From Candidatus Microgenomates bacterium (lineage in GTDB: Bacteria; Patescibacteria; JACPGU01), in assembly GCA_016188915.1 (NCBI GenBank), contig JACPGU010000001.1, positions 1 to 64,000 of the forward strand: a stretch of DNA of 64,000 nucleotides, given 5' to 3'. This document shows, piece after piece, positions 42,925-50,989 of the stretch (the first letter of the stretch is position 1; each line of letters begins with the position of its first letter). A program made the position numbers and the translations under genes. The notes under the pieces are model-generated. The model saw nothing but the letters and a program-made list of their open reading frames with translations, was not told the origin of the DNA and ran no database searches.

Positions 42925-43035
42925 TTTGTTTTTTGTTTTGCAATCTTTGTTTTACTTTATCATAATTTGTTTTGTCAGGCAAACAAAATACCCCGGCCTC
43001 TTTTAAGGGACCAGGGCGGAAATAGGCGCTTTTTG

Positions 43036-43149
43036 TTATTGTCGATTGCGCCGATCAATCGCTTCCAGGCGAGTCGCTGTCTTCCTGAAATTAAATCCAG
43101 AAAGGCAAAACTGAACCAAGAAGCGAAAGAGGAAATTAGCAATTTTCAT
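43036..43149 (-). CDS. Possible 37-aa basic peptide
   Basis: An ATG at 43149 follows AAGGAAGG on the minus strand. The peptide (MKIANFLFRFLVQFCLSGFN...) is short, hydrophobic at the start and Arg-rich at the end. It lies downstream of the secreted 288-aa gene; a GC-rich stem with TATTTTGTTT follows at about 42985-43018. Weak call. Confidence 0.25.
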   Translation of the reverse strand: MKIANFLFRFLVQFCLSGFNFRKTATRLEAIDRRNRQ

Positions 43150-43183
43150 AATTTGGCCACCTTCCTTGGCGTAAAGATTACTT

Positions 43184-44050
43184 TTAGAGTTCTCCTTCAG
43201 AAAAAGCGCGGAGGAGATCAAATTGCTCCAAGACGATCTCTTCCATCAAGGCCTGCTCTGCGTCGCTCAAAAAATACGGCAGAAAGGGGCGACTTTCCAG
43301 GAAATTAAATCGCAGGCTCATCGTTCTTATGTCCATTCCTCTGGCCCAAGGAAAGGAGGGTCTCTCGCGAAAAGACTGCATTCGTCGTCGGTACCATGGT
43401 TCGGAATGACGATCCTGCTTTTTTTCTTCAAATAACGGGATGACTTCGCCTCTTTCCTTGGCTTTTTCCCTGATGGCCCAGAGAACGCCACGCGCTTTTT
43501 CCACTGAATCGCCCAAGGAGTATTCGGGCTCAAAATTGGGCATAACCGGAATAATATGTTCGGCGAAATCAGCCGCTTCGTACGAATTGTAAAAAGGAAT
43601 GCTGTCGTAATATTCGGCTGAAAAATCCTCGGTGCCGTCAAAAAAATTATGAATGGCCGCTTCGAAAATTTCAGCTTGCGGGATATTTTCGCCGAAGGCA
43701 AACGAGCGATGCAGGGCGAAGGGTTCGTCGTTGGTGCCGGCGCCGAGCAAGACCAAATGGGCGTGACGATCGACCTCTCCGGAATCGTTTTTCTGTAGCT
43801 CGCTTCTCTGATAGACATAGATGATGCTGTACTTGGTATGATCCAAGGTGCGACGGGCGATATTGCAGAAAAAGCGCACTGTTTCCACGGGGAGGGCGGT
43901 ATTCTTCTCGTTCTCTTTGACCTGGCAGGAACGATCATGAGGGATTGTGACGATCATCTCCATGTCAAAAACGCGATCTTCAGCTTTGGCCGGGCTTGCT
44001 CCGACCAAAATCAGCAGAAACAGAAGCGACAACCATTTGGGGGTTTTCAT
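43184..44050 (-). CDS. Secreted hypothetical protein, 288 aa, GC-rich
   Basis: Not recognised. A clear signal peptide (MKTPKWLSLLFLLILVGASPAKAED, cleavage after AKA) is followed by a globular domain with two Cys near residues 42 and 62 that may form a disulfide, a motif HAHLVLLGAGTNDEPFALHRSFAFG (about 97-121), and an Arg/Trp-rich C-terminus. GC is higher than in neighbouring core genes. It has a consensus promoter (44108-44136) and appears as a one-gene unit. Confidence 0.6.
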   Translation of the reverse strand: MKTPKWLSLLFLLILVGASPAKAEDRVFDMEMIVTIPHDRSCQVKENEKNTALPVETVRFFCNIARRTLDHTKYSIIYVYQRSELQKNDSGEVDRHAHLVLLGAGTNDEPFALHRSFAFGENIPQAEIFEAAIHNFFDGTEDFSAEYYDSIPFYNSYEAADFAEHIIPVMPNFEPEYSLGDSVEKARGVLWAIREKAKERGEVIPLFEEKKQDRHSEPWYRRRMQSFRERPSFPWARGMDIRTMSLRFNFLESRPFLPYFLSDAEQALMEEIVLEQFDLLRAFSEGEL

Positions 44051-44107
44051 GGCTTACCATCCTTTTTTGGATTTATTTGACTGTTAAAGACCACTTCAGC
44101 CTTCCTC

Positions 44108-44136
44108 ATTATAGCATTTTAAAAAAACGAAAGCAA
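44108..44136 (-). promoter_or_regulatory. Promoter of the secreted 288-aa gene
   Basis: On the minus strand TTGCTT (44136-44131), a 17-bp spacer and TATAAT (44113-44108). Confidence 0.75.
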
Positions 44137-44184
44137 AAAATATCCAGCTGGAGATTTTTCTGATTTCTTGCTACAATCTCCTCT

Positions 44185-45495
44185 ATGGTTACTAGAAAAA
44201 ATAAAATCGAACTCCTCTCCCCCGCTGGAGATTTGCCGCGACTGAAAACCGCGGTGGCTTTCGGTGCCGATGCGGTTTATTGCGGCTTGCCCCAATGGAG
44301 TCTGCGCAATATCCGCGAGATTCAATTCAACGAGGAAACTATCCGCGAAGGTGTCACCTTCGCGCACGAGCGTGGAGTGAAAGTCTATGTTACCTGCAAT
44401 ATCTTTCCGCACGAAAGCCATATCAAATTGCTAAAAAAAGATCTGGCAAAATTGAACAAGATCGGTTTTGACGGGATTATTCTCTCTGATATCGGTATGC
44501 TTTCTTTGGCAAAAGAATTTGCTCCGGATATTCCGATTCATCTCTCAACTCAAGCCAATACGACGAATTCCGAAGCGATAAAAATGTGGCAAGTTTTGGG
44601 CGTGAAAAGAGTAATTTTGGCGCGGGAGCTATCTCTCTTAGAAATCAAAAAAATCCACGAAGCCGTGCCGGACATAGAGCTGGAAATCTTTGTCCATGGT
44701 GCGATGTGTATGGCGTATTCCGGGCGTTGTTTGCTATCCAAACATTATACCGGTCGCGATGCCAATCTGGGCGATTGCGCGAATTCCTGTCGATGGAAAT
44801 ATCAAGTAAAGAACAAGGCACCGGAAAAAGTTTTCGTGCAAGAAGAAAGTCGGCCGGATGACGCGCTGGAAATTTCGGAAGATGAGCACGGGACTTATTT
44901 TATGAATGCCAAAGACCTTTCCGCCTTGGATATTTTAGACCAAGTGCTGGATAGTGGCGTGGTCTCGGTGAAAATTGAAGGGCGGGCCAAAAGCATTTAT
45001 TATGTCGGTATGATTACGCGCCTTTACCGGCAAGCGTTAGATAGCCTTTACGCCGGTAAAAAAGTGGATGAGAAACTTTTTGCGGAATTGGATATGGTGG
45101 CCAATCGTGGTTACAACCACGGCTTTTTACTCGGTCGCGATGGCTATGAGCAAGAATACGATGTGGCGGCGATCAAACCAAATCTTGATTTCTTGGGACA
45201 AGTGTCGGAAGTTCAAGATTCAAAGTTTAAAAATTATGATATTAAAAATTCTTTAAAAATTACAAAATTAAAAATTAAAAATTACGTTCTTGTCGAGGTA
45301 AAAAATAAATTTGCCGTGGGTGATGAGGTGGAAATAGTGACGCCGGACCAAATCGTTAAAACAAAAATTACCGAGATTTTTGATAATGGCAGTTTGGTTT
45401 CCGAGATCAAAAAACCCGGTGAAATGGTGGAAGTTTCCTTTGCTATAGGCGAAGGCGTTCCCCCCTACTCTCTAATCAGAAGGAAGAAAAACTAG
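44185..45495 (+). CDS. U32 family peptidase-like RNA hydroxylase (TrhP/RlhA family)
   Basis: 436 aa. The N-terminal block ELLSPAGDLPRLKTAVAFGADAVYCG is typical. The iron-sulfur Cys cluster lies in HGAMCMAYSGRCLLSKHYTGRDANLGDCANSCRWKY (about 172-207). Characterised relatives YegQ/TrhP hydroxylate U34 in tRNA and RlhA hydroxylates 23S rRNA, using prephenate; the old 'peptidase' name is probably wrong for this group. Length fits TrhP. An insertion rich in Lys, Asn and Ile (about 345-372) is coded by low-complexity 'aaaaatt' repeats at 45220-45300. A 19-bp palindrome shared with 5772-5790 lies in codons 54-60. Confidence 0.88.
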   Translation: MVTRKNKIELLSPAGDLPRLKTAVAFGADAVYCGLPQWSLRNIREIQFNEETIREGVTFAHERGVKVYVTCNIFPHESHIKLLKKDLAKLNKIGFDGIILSDIGMLSLAKEFAPDIPIHLSTQANTTNSEAIKMWQVLGVKRVILARELSLLEIKKIHEAVPDIELEIFVHGAMCMAYSGRCLLSKHYTGRDANLGDCANSCRWKYQVKNKAPEKVFVQEESRPDDALEISEDEHGTYFMNAKDLSALDILDQVLDSGVVSVKIEGRAKSIYYVGMITRLYRQALDSLYAGKKVDEKLFAELDMVANRGYNHGFLLGRDGYEQEYDVAAIKPNLDFLGQVSEVQDSKFKNYDIKNSLKITKLKIKNYVLVEVKNKFAVGDEVEIVTPDQIVKTKITEIFDNGSLVSEIKKPGEMVEVSFAIGEGVPPYSLIRRKKN

Positions 45496-45537
45496 GACAC
45501 GACGTTCGACGTCGTGTCCTTCGACGTCGTGTCCTAG
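45496..45537. repeat. Nested GGACACGACGT palindromes between convergent genes
   Basis: GGACACGACGT, TCG, ACGTCGTGTCC form an 11-bp hairpin, and a second copy of the right arm (ACGTCGTGTCC) follows after TTCG. It fills the whole 42-bp space between the U32 gene and tgt and can fold in two alternative ways. There is no T tract. Confidence 0.7.
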
Positions 45538-46890
45538 TTAATTTTTGAGCCAATTTTTCTTAAAGGACGAGAAGGTCCCTCTGGCTATATTATCCCTTAT
45601 TTGAGCTGTTAAGTCAAAAAGAAAGTGAAGATTATGAATACTGGCCAGTCGCAGGCCGAGCGGTTCGTTTTCTATCAAAAGATGGCGGATGTAGGCGCGG
45701 GAAAAATTGTTTTTACAAGCGTAACACTGACACCCGGGCATCAAGGGCTTTTGGTCGTTTTTGTATTTTGCGTTGAAGATATTTATTTTCCCACCTTTCT
45801 CTTTAGAATTTAGAATTTGGAGTTTAGAATTTCTCTCTGGGTAAACCCAGAGAGTCCCATGTCTTGCCAATCGTGTCGGCAGGACGCAATCAAACATATC
45901 TACGCCATGCTCAACTCCCTCCAAAATATCTTCCGGCTCCCCGACACCCATCAGGTATATTGGCCTTTCGGCCATATTTTTAATTTTATAATTTTTAATT
46001 TTTGAATAATTTCTTAATTTCTTAATTTCTAATTTTCTTAGTTCGTTGGTAGTCCAACGAATCGCGTCATACATATGCTCTTTTCCCTCCCCTACCGACA
46101 CGCCACCGATAGCAATGCCGTCAAAAGGTAGCGAGGCGATTTGTCTCGCCGACTCTTGGCGGAGATCTTTGAAAGTTGAACCCTGAATGATGCCGAAAAG
46201 CAAGGGACGGGATTGCAGATTTAAGATTTCAGATTTCAGATCTGATTTTGAATTTGTTTTCGATCTGCTATCATCAATCTGCAATCTGAAATACTTCAGC
46301 GCTTTCTCCGCCCATCGCGTCGTTCTCAAGAGCGCTCTTTCCGCGGCCTTTCTGTCGCATGGATACGGCGCGCATTCGTCGAGCACCATCATAATGTCGG
46401 AGCCGAGATTCATTTGAATATCGATGACTTTTTCGGGGGTAAAAAAGTGTTTTGAGCCGTCGAGATGAGAGCGAAATTCTACTCCGCTATCGGTTGTCTT
46501 GGCGTAAGGTTTGGAACTTTGATTATTGGGATTTTGGATTTGTTTAGAAATTAGAAATTCGGATTTAGAAATTTGCTTTTTCTCGGAAAGAGAAAAAGCC
46601 TGATATCCTCCCGAATCCGTCAAAATCGGCCCGTCCCAGCGCATAAAGGAATGCAACCCACCTTGTTTTTTGATGAGCTCATCCCCCGGCCGTAAATACG
46701 AATGATAAGTATTGCCGAGGATGATTTGCGCGCCGAGAGTGTCCAAATCTTCCGGTGACAGGCCTTTGATCGCGCCGTGCGTCGCGCACGGCATAAAAAC
46801 GGGGGTTTTGATTTCCCCGTGCGCGGTGGTCAATACCCCCGTCCTAGCGTGAGATTTTTTGTCTTGTTTTACGACTTTGAACATCATCAC
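45538..46890 (-). CDS. tgt: Queuine tRNA-ribosyltransferase
   Basis: Exchanges G34 for preQ1/queuine in GUN tRNAs. The nucleophile region DSGGYQAFSLSE (about 92-103), the second Asp in MFDCVLPTRLARHG (about 335-348) and zinc ligands CQCYACKNNFSRAYIRHL (about 385-402, with His) are intact. 450 aa is long for the family (about 370-380). The extra length comes from four tracts encoded by low-complexity repeats: about 103-125, 205-230, 285-312 and 355-378. All keep the frame and lie between core elements, so the enzyme is probably functional. No queuosine biosynthesis gene is nearby, suggesting salvage. Confidence 0.93.
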   Translation of the reverse strand: MMMFKVVKQDKKSHARTGVLTTAHGEIKTPVFMPCATHGAIKGLSPEDLDTLGAQIILGNTYHSYLRPGDELIKKQGGLHSFMRWDGPILTDSGGYQAFSLSEKKQISKSEFLISKQIQNPNNQSSKPYAKTTDSGVEFRSHLDGSKHFFTPEKVIDIQMNLGSDIMMVLDECAPYPCDRKAAERALLRTTRWAEKALKYFRLQIDDSRSKTNSKSDLKSEILNLQSRPLLFGIIQGSTFKDLRQESARQIASLPFDGIAIGGVSVGEGKEHMYDAIRWTTNELRKLEIKKLRNYSKIKNYKIKNMAERPIYLMGVGEPEDILEGVEHGVDMFDCVLPTRLARHGTLWVYPERNSKLQILNSKEKGGKINIFNAKYKNDQKPLMPGCQCYACKNNFSRAYIRHLLIENEPLGLRLASIHNLHFLFDLTAQIRDNIARGTFSSFKKNWLKN

Positions 46891-47706
46891 TTATTTTGGC
46901 AAATAAATAACAGATAAATATAAAACGAATAATGATATCACCAGAACCATCAGATCTTTCCAGTCCCAAAATTTCTTTTTCTTCTCTTGCTCTAGTAGCT
47001 CCAAAGCATTCTTCATGGCAATTCTTGGAATAGGGAATCTTTTGTCGTTATTATAATATTCTTGTTTTGTGCCAATTCCGATTCCGCTCATATGAGCACT
47101 CTCTTTTATGGAATACAATAACCCAATAAAGTTGACTACCTCCACTTCTTTGTCTTCTTTTTTGTCTTCTTTTCTTTTAGACAAAGCATCCTTTATCTCC
47201 GCGAAGCTTTTTGAGTCATTATTTAGACCTAACTCTGTAATTATCTCAGATGCTCTATACGCTAAAGAGGCATTAGAAGAAATACAATTTTCGTATCTTT
47301 GAACATGTTGATTGAAGCGCGAAATACCGACGCTAAGAGATATTAGAGACTCTATAAGCTCTTTGCTTATATAGCTTGCGTATGGACTAGCGATAGCACC
47401 TTGAATGCCGTGATTAGCCGTTATCTCGAATATATACACAAGGATACCATACCAACTTTTATATGTATTAGATTGCTCTGATAGCGGTAACTCAAAAAAA
47501 TATTTTTTGTTTAACCATTCTCCAACCCACTCTAGCTCTTTTCCTAACGATACAAGAAAGCTATCGCGTATTTTTTTGTTAGCGGATCTAAAAGTAAACC
47601 ATGCGACCAAAAGTGTCATAATAGTAGCCAGCGTTGCTGGATCAATGATTTTGGCCATCTCCCAAAAAGACATTATAAGTTTTATTTCTGTTAGTATTGA
47701 TATCAT
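46891..47706 (-). CDS. Hypothetical membrane protein, 271 aa
   Basis: Not recognised. One TM helix near the N-terminus (about 22-42) and one at the C-terminal end (about 248-267), with a helical soluble domain between. The stop of this gene abuts the tgt start, but both read in the same direction, so they may form an operon. ATG 47706 was taken; ATG 47673 is an alternative. A Lys/Glu low-complexity run lies near 180-190. Confidence 0.6.
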   Translation of the reverse strand: MISILTEIKLIMSFWEMAKIIDPATLATIMTLLVAWFTFRSANKKIRDSFLVSLGKELEWVGEWLNKKYFFELPLSEQSNTYKSWYGILVYIFEITANHGIQGAIASPYASYISKELIESLISLSVGISRFNQHVQRYENCISSNASLAYRASEIITELGLNNDSKSFAEIKDALSKRKEDKKEDKEVEVVNFIGLLYSIKESAHMSGIGIGTKQEYYNNDKRFPIPRIAMKNALELLEQEKKKKFWDWKDLMVLVISLFVLYLSVIYLPK

Positions 47707-47737
47707 TAGCTGTCGTTATTGTTATCTTTACATTCTA

Positions 47738-47770
47738 TCAAAAAAGCGGGTTTTTGTCCCGCTTTTTTGA
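47738..47770. terminator. Bidirectional terminator
   Basis: 13-bp arms TCAAAAAAGCGGG (47738-47750) and CCCGCTTTTTTGA (47758-47770). It ends the phosphoribosyltransferase gene and insulates the downstream membrane-protein gene. Confidence 0.9.
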
Positions 47771-47771
47771 A

Positions 47772-48272
47772 TCACACTAGTTCTTCGGATGTAAGTATAT
47801 GTGTCAGCGGGCACGAGATGTCTCCATCTCCTCTTTTTACCACCACATAGCAACCAACAATCTCTGCTCCAGTGGGCTCGACGATTTCAATCATTTTTTT
47901 AAGACTACCGCCTGTAGTGAAAACATCATCGACAATCGCGACTTTATCTTTTTCGTTGGGGATATACCCGTCAATCCAATTATTTTTACCATGCTCCTTT
48001 GGTTTATCGCGAACCAAGGTCAGATGGATTTTGTGTTTAAAAGACAATGTTGTGGCGAGTGGCAGACCGCCATAGCCTCCAGCTACGATGCTTGTGATGC
48101 TTTGATCTATTCTTTTCCACACTTCATCAGCCATCATATTTAGCGCGCCGGGATCACCGTAGGCCTTCTTGATGTCCACATAAAAATCTGCCATTCCGGC
48201 ATTCTTCAAATTCACTGGATTTTGATAAATAATATCCAGCTCTTGCAATTTTTTTATCAATTCATCGCGCAT
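47772..48272 (-). CDS. Orotate phosphoribosyltransferase-like protein
   Basis: 166 aa. The PRPP-binding motif KVAIVDDVFTTGGSL (about 108-122) and the flexible-loop region LTLVRDKPKEHGKNNWIDGY (about 83-102, matching the OPRTase K-x-x-H-G loop) support type I phosphoribosyltransferase, closest to PyrE. It is shorter than typical PyrE (about 200 aa), mainly at the N-terminus. No other pyrimidine pathway gene is in the window, so salvage or an incomplete pathway is possible. Confidence 0.75.
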   Translation of the reverse strand: MRDELIKKLQELDIIYQNPVNLKNAGMADFYVDIKKAYGDPGALNMMADEVWKRIDQSITSIVAGGYGGLPLATTLSFKHKIHLTLVRDKPKEHGKNNWIDGYIPNEKDKVAIVDDVFTTGGSLKKMIEIVEPTGAEIVGCYVVVKRGDGDISCPLTHILTSEELV

Positions 48273-48300
48273 ATACTCGATCTAAAATCTAAAACTCCTA

Positions 48301-48696
48301 TTATTCCGTCGTTTTGCCATCAAAATGTTCTTCATTGGTCATCGCGTCTACTTTGGTCGGGTGGATAGTGCCGTCTTTATGCTCGGCGGGAGAATAAATG
48401 GTGTAGAGCTTCAATTCCACATCATTTGAGGTATTGACGATATTGTGTTTGACGCCTTCGGGGATAACGACCGCCGAGCCGTCGGTCAGCGGATGTTCCA
48501 CATCGTTTAGCACCGCCTTCCCCTCCCCCGCTTCCACGCGGATGAATTGGTCGAGCGTATGTACCTCCTCCCCGATCTCCTCCCCCACTTTGAGCGACAT
48601 CACGACCAGCTGACTATGGGGCGCGGTGTATAGCACTTTCCGAAAATTCTCATTGGCCAACGACTCTTTTTCAATATTGACTACATATCCTTTCAT
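48301..48696 (-). CDS. Cupin-domain protein
   Basis: 131 aa. A single cupin 2 barrel: the first motif region G-x5-H-x-H-type is seen as EEIGEEVHTLDQFIRVEAGEG (about 38-58) and the second as IPEGVKHNIVNTSN (about 77-90). Metal-binding His/Glu partly conserved. Enzymatic role unknown. Own unit, 28 bp upstream of the phosphoribosyltransferase on the same strand. Confidence 0.8.
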   Translation of the reverse strand: MKGYVVNIEKESLANENFRKVLYTAPHSQLVVMSLKVGEEIGEEVHTLDQFIRVEAGEGKAVLNDVEHPLTDGSAVVIPEGVKHNIVNTSNDVELKLYTIYSPAEHKDGTIHPTKVDAMTNEEHFDGKTTE

Positions 48697-48772
48697 AATG
48701 AATTTTTAATGATAAACATAATCCAATTATAGCATATACTTTTCTAATTTCTAAGACGATGTCATCTTAAGA

Positions 48773-48814
48773 CACATGACCTATAACTCACGACCGTGAG
48801 TTATAGGTTATGTG
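48773..48814. repeat. CGACCTATAA palindrome, copy 3
   Basis: 20-bp arms (48773-48792, CACATGACCTATAACTCACG; 48795-48814) with one mismatch (G-T in RNA). The core ACCTATAACTCACG..CGTGAGTTATAGGT matches the copy at 37180-37222. Confidence 0.8.
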
Positions 48815-48862
48815 AGATGCTAAGAGCAGCTAGTTTGAGCAAGGAACTCCTTTTCGCCAAAC

Positions 48863-48888
48863 AAAAAACCGCCCGAATGGGACGGTTT
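48863..48888 (-). terminator. Terminator after the 15-residue-repeat gene
   Basis: On the minus strand AACCG(T)CCC pairs with GGGCGGTT around ATTC, followed by TTTTTTG. Confidence 0.8.
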
Positions 48889-48915
48889 GGGTTGACGAGA
48901 AGTTTTCTGGAGAGA

Positions 48916-49503
48916 TCAACTCTCCAATGCTTCCTCCCACCCTTTGATGATTTCTTCCAAGAGAGGCCTCACTTTCTCGCATTTCAGAGCTTCTTGGAAT
49001 ATCTTGATGGCGTCAGAGTCTCCCTCACGCACCAGATCCTTCAGGATATCAATGGCGTGGCGGTTCCCCTCTCTCACCAGATCCTTCAAGATCTTGATGG
49101 CATCATGGTCTCCCTCACGCATCAGATCCTTCAGGATATCAATGGCGTGGCGGTTCCCCTCTCTCACCAGATCCTGCAAGACCTTAGCGGCGATGAAGTT
49201 CCCCTCATTCACCAGATCCTTCAAGATCTTGATGGCATCATGGTCTCCCTCACGCACCAGATCCTTCAGGATCTCGATGGCGCTGGAGTATCCATCATGC
49301 ACCAGATCCTTCAGGTTATCAATGGCGTGAGGGTCTCCTGTCCGCACCAAGCTCTTCAAGACCCCGGTGGCGCGGAGGTCTTCTTTGCGCACTTGTTTTA
49401 CCAGGTCCGCTATTTCTATTTCTTCTTCCCTCCTCTTGGATGCAAAACGTTCGAGAAGGGCATCAAGCCGTTCTTGTAAAGCCACCAGCAGTTCATTTGA
49501 CAT
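48916..49503 (-). CDS. Protein with 15-residue tandem alpha-helical repeats
   Basis: 196 aa from ATG 49503 (G-rich ribosome binding site just upstream). Residues about 40-170 are about nine tandem copies of a 15-residue unit with consensus A-I-x-I-L-K-D-L-V-R-E-G-D-x-x; the DNA shows the matching 45-bp direct repeats. The period is shorter than HEAT or TPR and looks like a short amphipathic helix plus turn per repeat, giving a solenoid or a long coil. Likely a binding scaffold. The unusually similar DNA units point to recent expansion. An opposite-strand frame is open only because of the repeats. Confidence 0.7.
   Translation of the reverse strand: MSNELLVALQERLDALLERFASKRREEEIEIADLVKQVRKEDLRATGVLKSLVRTGDPHAIDNLKDLVHDGYSSAIEILKDLVREGDHDAIKILKDLVNEGNFIAAKVLQDLVREGNRHAIDILKDLMREGDHDAIKILKDLVREGNRHAIDILKDLVREGDSDAIKIFQEALKCEKVRPLLEEIIKGWEEALES
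48980..49370 (-). repeat. 45-bp tandem repeat array in the gene
   Basis: About nine direct 45-bp units, several of them almost identical (recurring 'atccttcaggatatcaatgg' on the plus strand). Unit boundaries follow the protein repeat. Confidence 0.8.
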
Positions 49504-49573
49504 CAGTCTTTCCCCCCCCCTTAGCCCTTTTATCAAGGAACAGTATTTCCCGATAATATATCGAGATATTGGC

Positions 49574-49602
49574 ATTATGCTAAAAAACCCTAATATTAGC
49601 AA
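49574..49602 (-). promoter_or_regulatory. Promoter of the 15-residue-repeat gene
   Basis: On the minus strand TTGCTA (49602-49597), a 17-bp spacer and CATAAT (49579-49574). Confidence 0.6.
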
Positions 49603-49635
49603 ATAGTTATGTTGTTTCTTGACCTATAGAAACTA

Positions 49636-49672
49636 CTCAAAAGGGGCGGGTTAGAAACCCGCCCCTTTTGAG
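49636..49672. terminator. Strong bidirectional terminator after rplL
   Basis: 17-bp arms CTCAAAAGGGGCGGGTT (49636-49652) and AACCCGCCCCTTTTGAG (49656-49672). Confidence 0.92.
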
Positions 49673-49717
49673 CTACTAAATTCTAAATCCTAAACACTAA
49701 ATTCTAACCCCTAAACG

Positions 49718-50098
49718 CTATTTCAAAGCCACTTTCCCTCCTGCCGCTTCGATCTTCGCTTTCATATTTTCGGCGTCTTCTTTTTTCACATTTTCTTTGA
49801 GCATCTTCGGCGCGCCGTCAACCAAGTCCTTGGCTTCTTTGAGTCCCAATTCCGGCAAAACTTCACGGATCGCCTTGATGACATTGATCTTGGCTTCGCC
49901 CGAGGCGGTTAGCTCGACATTGAAAGCGGACTTTTCTTCAGCAGGTGCGGCTGCTTCTCCCCCGCCGGCTGGCATGGCTCCCATCATCATTGGGGCGGCC
50001 GCAGTCACACCGAATTTTTCTTCCAAAGCCTTCACTAATTCAGCGACCTCGGTTAGCTTCAACTTTTCTATTTCCTCTACGATTTTGTCTATTGCCAT
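49718..50098 (-). CDS. rplL: Ribosomal protein bL12 (L7/L12)
   Basis: 126 aa from ATG 50098 (AGGAG ribosome binding site), discarding a 16-residue upstream extension. N-terminal dimerisation helix (IVEEIEKLKLTEVAELVKALEEKFGV), an Ala/Gly/Pro-rich hinge (about 38-58), and a C-terminal factor-binding domain (EKSAFNVELTASGEAKINVIKAIREVLPELGLKEAKDLVDGAPKMLKENV). Forms the stalk with L10. Same order as in other bacteria: rplJ then rplL. Confidence 0.95.
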   Translation of the reverse strand: MAIDKIVEEIEKLKLTEVAELVKALEEKFGVTAAAPMMMGAMPAGGGEAAAPAEEKSAFNVELTASGEAKINVIKAIREVLPELGLKEAKDLVDGAPKMLKENVKKEDAENMKAKIEAAGGKVALK

Positions 50099-50141
50099 GA
50101 TAATCTCCTTCCTACAAATAATTTTGTAATTTTTAATTTTG

Positions 50142-50198
50142 CCCACGCCTTTGGCGGGGTCCCGCCTACTATTTTATTCTCAAAAAGATGTGGCGGGA
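50142..50198 (+). repeat. GGCGGGGTCCCGCC element, copy C (between rplJ and rplL)
   Basis: Same core GGGGTCCCGCCTACTATTT as copy B and the right end TGGCGGGA; about 57 bp. It lies in the rplJ-rplL spacer, flanked by low-complexity 'aattttgtaa' tracts. Confidence 0.75.
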
Positions 50199-50283
50199 TA
50201 ATTTTGTAAATAAATCTTAATTTTTAAAAATTGAAAATTTAAACATTATTTAAAAATTCAAAAATTAAAAATTGAAAAATTTC

Positions 50284-50802
50284 TCAAACCTGTTTTTCCG
50301 AAACTGCCTTCAAAACATACACCAGTCTTTGGGCAAAATTGTTCATTGCGCCAGCGAAATTATTCCCCGGAGCTTTGACGACCCACAAGAGCTTGGTAAG
50401 CAATTCTTCTTTGTTTGGCAGGTCAGCCAAGGCCTCCATTTCTTCACGATTCAAGAATCGACCTTCATAAAATCCACCGAGGATTTTGATGTTTTCATTT
50501 TTCTTGCCGGCTTTCTTGACTTCTTTCGCGACCGAGACTTCGTCTTGATTGGAATACGCCAAGGCTAGAGACTCTCCACCGACGATTTCTTGGAGTTTTT
50601 CTTTGTCGCCAAAAGCCAATCCCGCCAGAGAAACTTTGGTGACAGTGAATTTCCCGCCTTTGCTTCTCAAAGTTTTTCTCAAGGAATCCAAATCTTCCAT
50701 CTTCATTCCTCGATAATCGGTGAAAGTGATGGCTTTGGCGCCGGCAATCTGCTCTTTGATTTTCTCCAGATCTGATTGTTTTTGGAGTTTACTTTTCGGC
50801 AT
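50284..50802 (-). CDS. rplJ: Ribosomal protein uL10
   Basis: 172 aa from ATG 50802; the open frame extends 17 residues further but homology begins at MPKSKLQKQSDLEKIKEQI. The N-terminal rRNA-binding part (ITFTDYRGMKMEDLDSLRKTLRSKG) and the C-terminal helix that binds L12 dimers are both present. An RNA leader of the L10 type precedes it, expected to allow autoregulation by L10-L12. Confidence 0.95.
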   Translation of the reverse strand: MPKSKLQKQSDLEKIKEQIAGAKAITFTDYRGMKMEDLDSLRKTLRSKGGKFTVTKVSLAGLAFGDKEKLQEIVGGESLALAYSNQDEVSVAKEVKKAGKKNENIKILGGFYEGRFLNREEMEALADLPNKEELLTKLLWVVKAPGNNFAGAMNNFAQRLVYVLKAVSEKQV

Positions 50803-50922
50803 CGAAGCTTTTTCCTTTAAATAGATAATAAAAAAGGCCTTTTCCAAGACCAAATATGCATCGAAACGATGCTATTCCTGCGCGGGTCTTCTGTCTTGCG
50901 ACTGCCTGCGGTCTTTGGAACT
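50803..50922 (-). ncRNA. L10 leader RNA (rplJL autoregulation)
   Basis: In RNA order the leader has TTCCAAAGACC pairing with GGTCTTGGAA, AGACCGCAGG with CGCAGG-type segments between, a hairpin GCATCG-TTT-CGATGC, and a T-rich run before the ribosome binding site. An 'AAAGACCGcAGG' block closed by a long helix is typical of L10 leaders. A covariance match was not run. Confidence 0.6.
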
Positions 50923-50928
50923 TTTTTC

Positions 50929-50957
50929 ATTTTATCTCAAAAAATATCTCTCGTCAA
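50929..50957 (-). promoter_or_regulatory. Promoter of rplJL
   Basis: On the minus strand TTGACG (50957-50952), a 17-bp spacer and TAAAAT (50934-50929). Confidence 0.8.
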
Positions 50958-50966
50958 GACAAAAAA

Positions 50967-50989
50967 CATAACCCCCTTTTAGGAGGTTA
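50967..50989 (-). terminator. Terminator after the 197-aa gene
   Basis: On the minus strand AACCTCC pairs with GGGGGTT around TAAAA, followed by ATGTTTTTTG. The stem touches the stop codon of the gene and lies just upstream of the rplJ promoter. Confidence 0.6.

Noticed and set aside
48796..49479. Plus-strand ORF of 227 aa with repeats
   Set aside because: It is antisense to the 15-residue-repeat gene; its open frame is a by-product of the tandem repeat, and the minus strand has the ribosome binding site, terminator and regular helical repeat.
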